Part shown: positions 9,101 to 12,100 of the stretch, in pieces
How positions within the stretch are numbered: the stretch's first letter is position 1
Layout of the letters: the number at the start of each line of letters is the position of its first letter
Notes under the pieces: model-generated
Seen by the model: only the letters and a program-made list of their open reading frames with translations
Database searches by the model: none
What the model was told of the DNA's origin: nothing
Translations under genes and position numbers: made by a program
Source of the DNA: Baffinella frigidus
Lineage: Eukaryota; Cryptophyceae; Cryptomonadales; Baffinellaceae
Direction of reading: 5' to 3'
Assembly (NCBI GenBank): GCA_026770585.1
Contig: MU646579.1
Span: 381,930-396,402 of the forward strand
DNA length: 14,473 bases

Positions 9101-12100
9101 TCGCTAGCAAAACCGCACGCTCCATCCGGTCTAGCGTTCGGGATCACGGTTGATGGTTCCAGGAAAGCGTTGGGGTTTAGGGTTTAGGGTTCCAGGGTTA
9201 GGCGCAACCTGCCCGATGAGGTTTCCACACATGGCGAGGGGCATTGCAAATCGCACGCTCCACTCCGACTGTGTTATCTTACGGTTGGTACATGCTATCT
9301 TAGCCTCAGCCTCAACATAGCTATGCCCTAGCAAAAACACAGCACCCTTCGCTAGCAAAACCGCACGCTCCATCCGGTCTGGCGTTCGGGATCACGGTTG
9401 GTGGTTCCAGGAAAGCGTTGGGGTTTTAGGGTGTAGTGGTTAGACGCAACCTGCCCGATGAGGTTTCCACACATGGCGAGGGGCATGGCGAACCGCACGC
9501 TCCATTCTGTTGGGCCTGCTTCCGGGTTTCGGGTTTCGGGTTCCGGTTTTCGGGTTCCAAGTTTCGGGCTTGGGGTGTAGGGTTTAGAGTTACTCGATTC
9601 GAGGGTGAGCCCGAAGGCGTCGGCCGCCGCGTGTGTAGGGTCTGACCGTAGGGTCTGAGGGTCGAGAGTGTAGGGTTTCGGGTTTCGGGTTTCGGGTTTC
9701 GGGTTGTGTCGGGTTTCGGGTTTCGGGTTTCGGGTTTCGGGTTTCGGGTTTCGGGTTTCGGGTTTTGGGTTTCGGATGTCGGTTTTCGGTTTTCGGGTTT
9801 TGGGTGTCGGGTTTCGGGTTTCGGGTTTCGGGTTTCGGGTTTCGGGTTTCAGGTTTCAGGTTTCGGGTTTCGGGTTTCGGGTTTCGGGTTCCGGGTTTCT
9901 GGTGTCGGGTTTCAGGTTTCGGGTTTAAGGTTTGTTGAGCTGATTTGGGAAGGACCGCCGGGCAAAAAGACAGCAAGGCCGCCTCACTGCAGGTAGAGCC
10001 ATTCCGGTAGAACTTCTCCGCTTTTCGACTTCGAAATTTCAAAATTTCAGACTTCAAACAGGTTATGAAGGTCGCAACACGTTTTTTGCAATTACGCAGG
10101 GCGCTAGGGGATTTTCAAAAGTCAACAGGGCTCCATACTCATAGGCTAACGTCCTGAAAATGGGGTAGTTAGGCCTACAGCATTGCCTAGGACCTCCTAC
10201 CGTAGGCCGAGGGATCCTAGGACCAAAAAGTCTCGGCCTACGGTAGGAGGTCCTAGGCAATGCCGTAGGCCTAACTACCCCATTTTCAGGCCGTTACGCT
10301 ATTAATACAGGGGATGCTGATCCACCCCATCGCATCTCCCACGAGGTGGAAGCAGCACACGAACTATCCTAGTGTAAATCAACTCTCTCCAAAACACACC
10401 CAAGTTTTGAGAAGATAACTGAATCAGTTCCTTCTCAATAGGAGATGAATAGGAGAAATTAGTTAGGGCATAGTAAATCTAATTAGGCTTCCTAATGAGA
10501 CGAAAACGCTAATTAGGGAACTGATTCAGTTATCTTTCGAGATAAAATTACGCAGGGCGCTAGGGGATATTCAAAAGGGGGGATGCTGATCCACCCCACC
10601 GCATCTCCCACGGCTTGGAAGCAGCACACGAACTATCCTAGTGTAAAGCAACTCTCTCTGAAAAACACGTGTAGTAATTTTCAGATGAAAAGCAGCGACT
10701 TTACACAGGTCCCGCCGCGGAGGCGCGCGACACGTGACCATTTCCCCACAAAACTTTAAAAGTCCCTTTTATTCTTTTCGCATGGGTAGCCTCGTGTGGT
10801 AAAGCAACTCTCTCTGAAAGACACGCAGGGTTTTGAGGGTTCAGGTACCTGCGAAGATCGACGTCACCGCAATCGCAAAAGTCATTTCACCACTTTTATC
10901 CCTGGAAATTGTCAACTTATGGGATCAGGGCTTGTGTACAAGCCCCGTCTTAGTGAGTTGACTCTTGATTGACCCCCATCACGTCTAAAGTACCTGTGAA
11001 GATGGACGAGACCGCCGTGCAGAGCACTGACACCACCTGGAATGGCGTTTGGGGTTCAGGTTTTAGGGTTCAGGGTTCAGGGTTCAGGGTAGGGCTTAGA
11101 GTTGACCAGTGAATAAGCAGACGTAGAGCCATTCCCCCAGGACTACAGCAATGTGGTTTCGGGTTTTCGGGTTTTCGGGTTTTCGGGTTCAGGGTAGGGC
11201 TTAGGGTTGTGACCAAAAGACACACGTAGAGCCATTCCCCCCGGCCCACAGCGATGACGTTTCGGTTTTCGGTTTTCGGTTTTTCGGGTTTCGGGTTTTT
11301 GGTTGCCCACCAAGAGACAGAGATAGAGCCATTCCCTCTGGACCACAGCGATCCTCCCATGCCGCGCGGCGAGGAATATCCCGAGAGAGCCGATGACGTT
11401 CTCTCTCTCTCTCTCTCTCTCTCTCCATCCCTCTCTCTCTCTCTCCCCCTCTCCCTCTCTCTCTCTCTGCGCAGAGGGGTGAGGGTGGCGACCAGCAGAC
11501 AGACGTAGAGCCACTCCCCCTGCACCACCGCGATCCTCCCATGCCGCGCAGCGAGGAATATGGCGAGAAAGCCGATGACCTTCTCTCTGTCTCTCTCTCT
11601 CTCTCCATCCCTCTCTCCCTCTCTCTGTCTCTCCCTCTCCCTCTCTCTCCCTCTCTCCCCCTCTCTCTCTCTGCGCAGAGGGGTGGGGCCGGCGACCAGC
11701 AGACAGACATAGAGCCACTCCCCCTGGACCACCGCGATCCTCCCATGCCGCGCAGCGAGGAATATGGCGAGAAAGCCGATGACCTTCTCTCTGTCTCTCT
11801 CTCTCTCTCCATCCCTCTCTCCCTCTCTCTGTCTCTCCCTCTCCCTCTCTCTCCCTCTCTCCCCCTCTCTCTCTCTGCGCAGAGGGGTGGGGCCGGCGAC
11901 CAGCAGACAGACAAAGAGCCACTCCCCCTGGACCACCGCGATCCTCCCATGCCGCGCAGCGAGGTATATCCCGAGAGAGCCGAGGAGGGTCAGGATGCAG
12001 TCCACGAGGTACATTGTCTCGGGGATCTGCGCACAAGGCCGTCAGCCGTCAGTGTTTTGTTCTTCGTACACGTTGTAAACTCGGTGATTTATGACTCTGG

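Larger units (their letters stand above)
10083..10663. repeat. Duplicated intron segment with and without MITE
   Basis: TTACGCAGGGCGCTAGGGGA (10093 and 10548 regions) and GGATGCTGATCCACCCC through AGCAGCACACGAACTATCC (10311-10375 and 10579-10645) occur twice in the same order. The left copy has the 156-bp MITE between the two parts; the right copy does not. No exon could be supported here. Confidence 0.8.

Noticed and set aside
10306-10383. Possible extra membrane exon on the minus strand ([18 protein letters not shown]-like reading, duplicated at 10579-10655)
   Set aside because: Splice sites in a compatible phase (1 in, 1 out) are not convincing and exons 4 and 5 join in frame without it. 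The hydrophobic reading and duplication make it worth checking with RNA data.
11070-12036. Minus-strand open frames of about 300 codons with Arg/Glu-rich repeats
   Set aside because: The frame is open because the 204-bp unit is a multiple of three. The Arg/Glu part is just the CT microsatellite; only the exon 3 part fits the cyclase chain, with GT donors before the low-complexity stretch.
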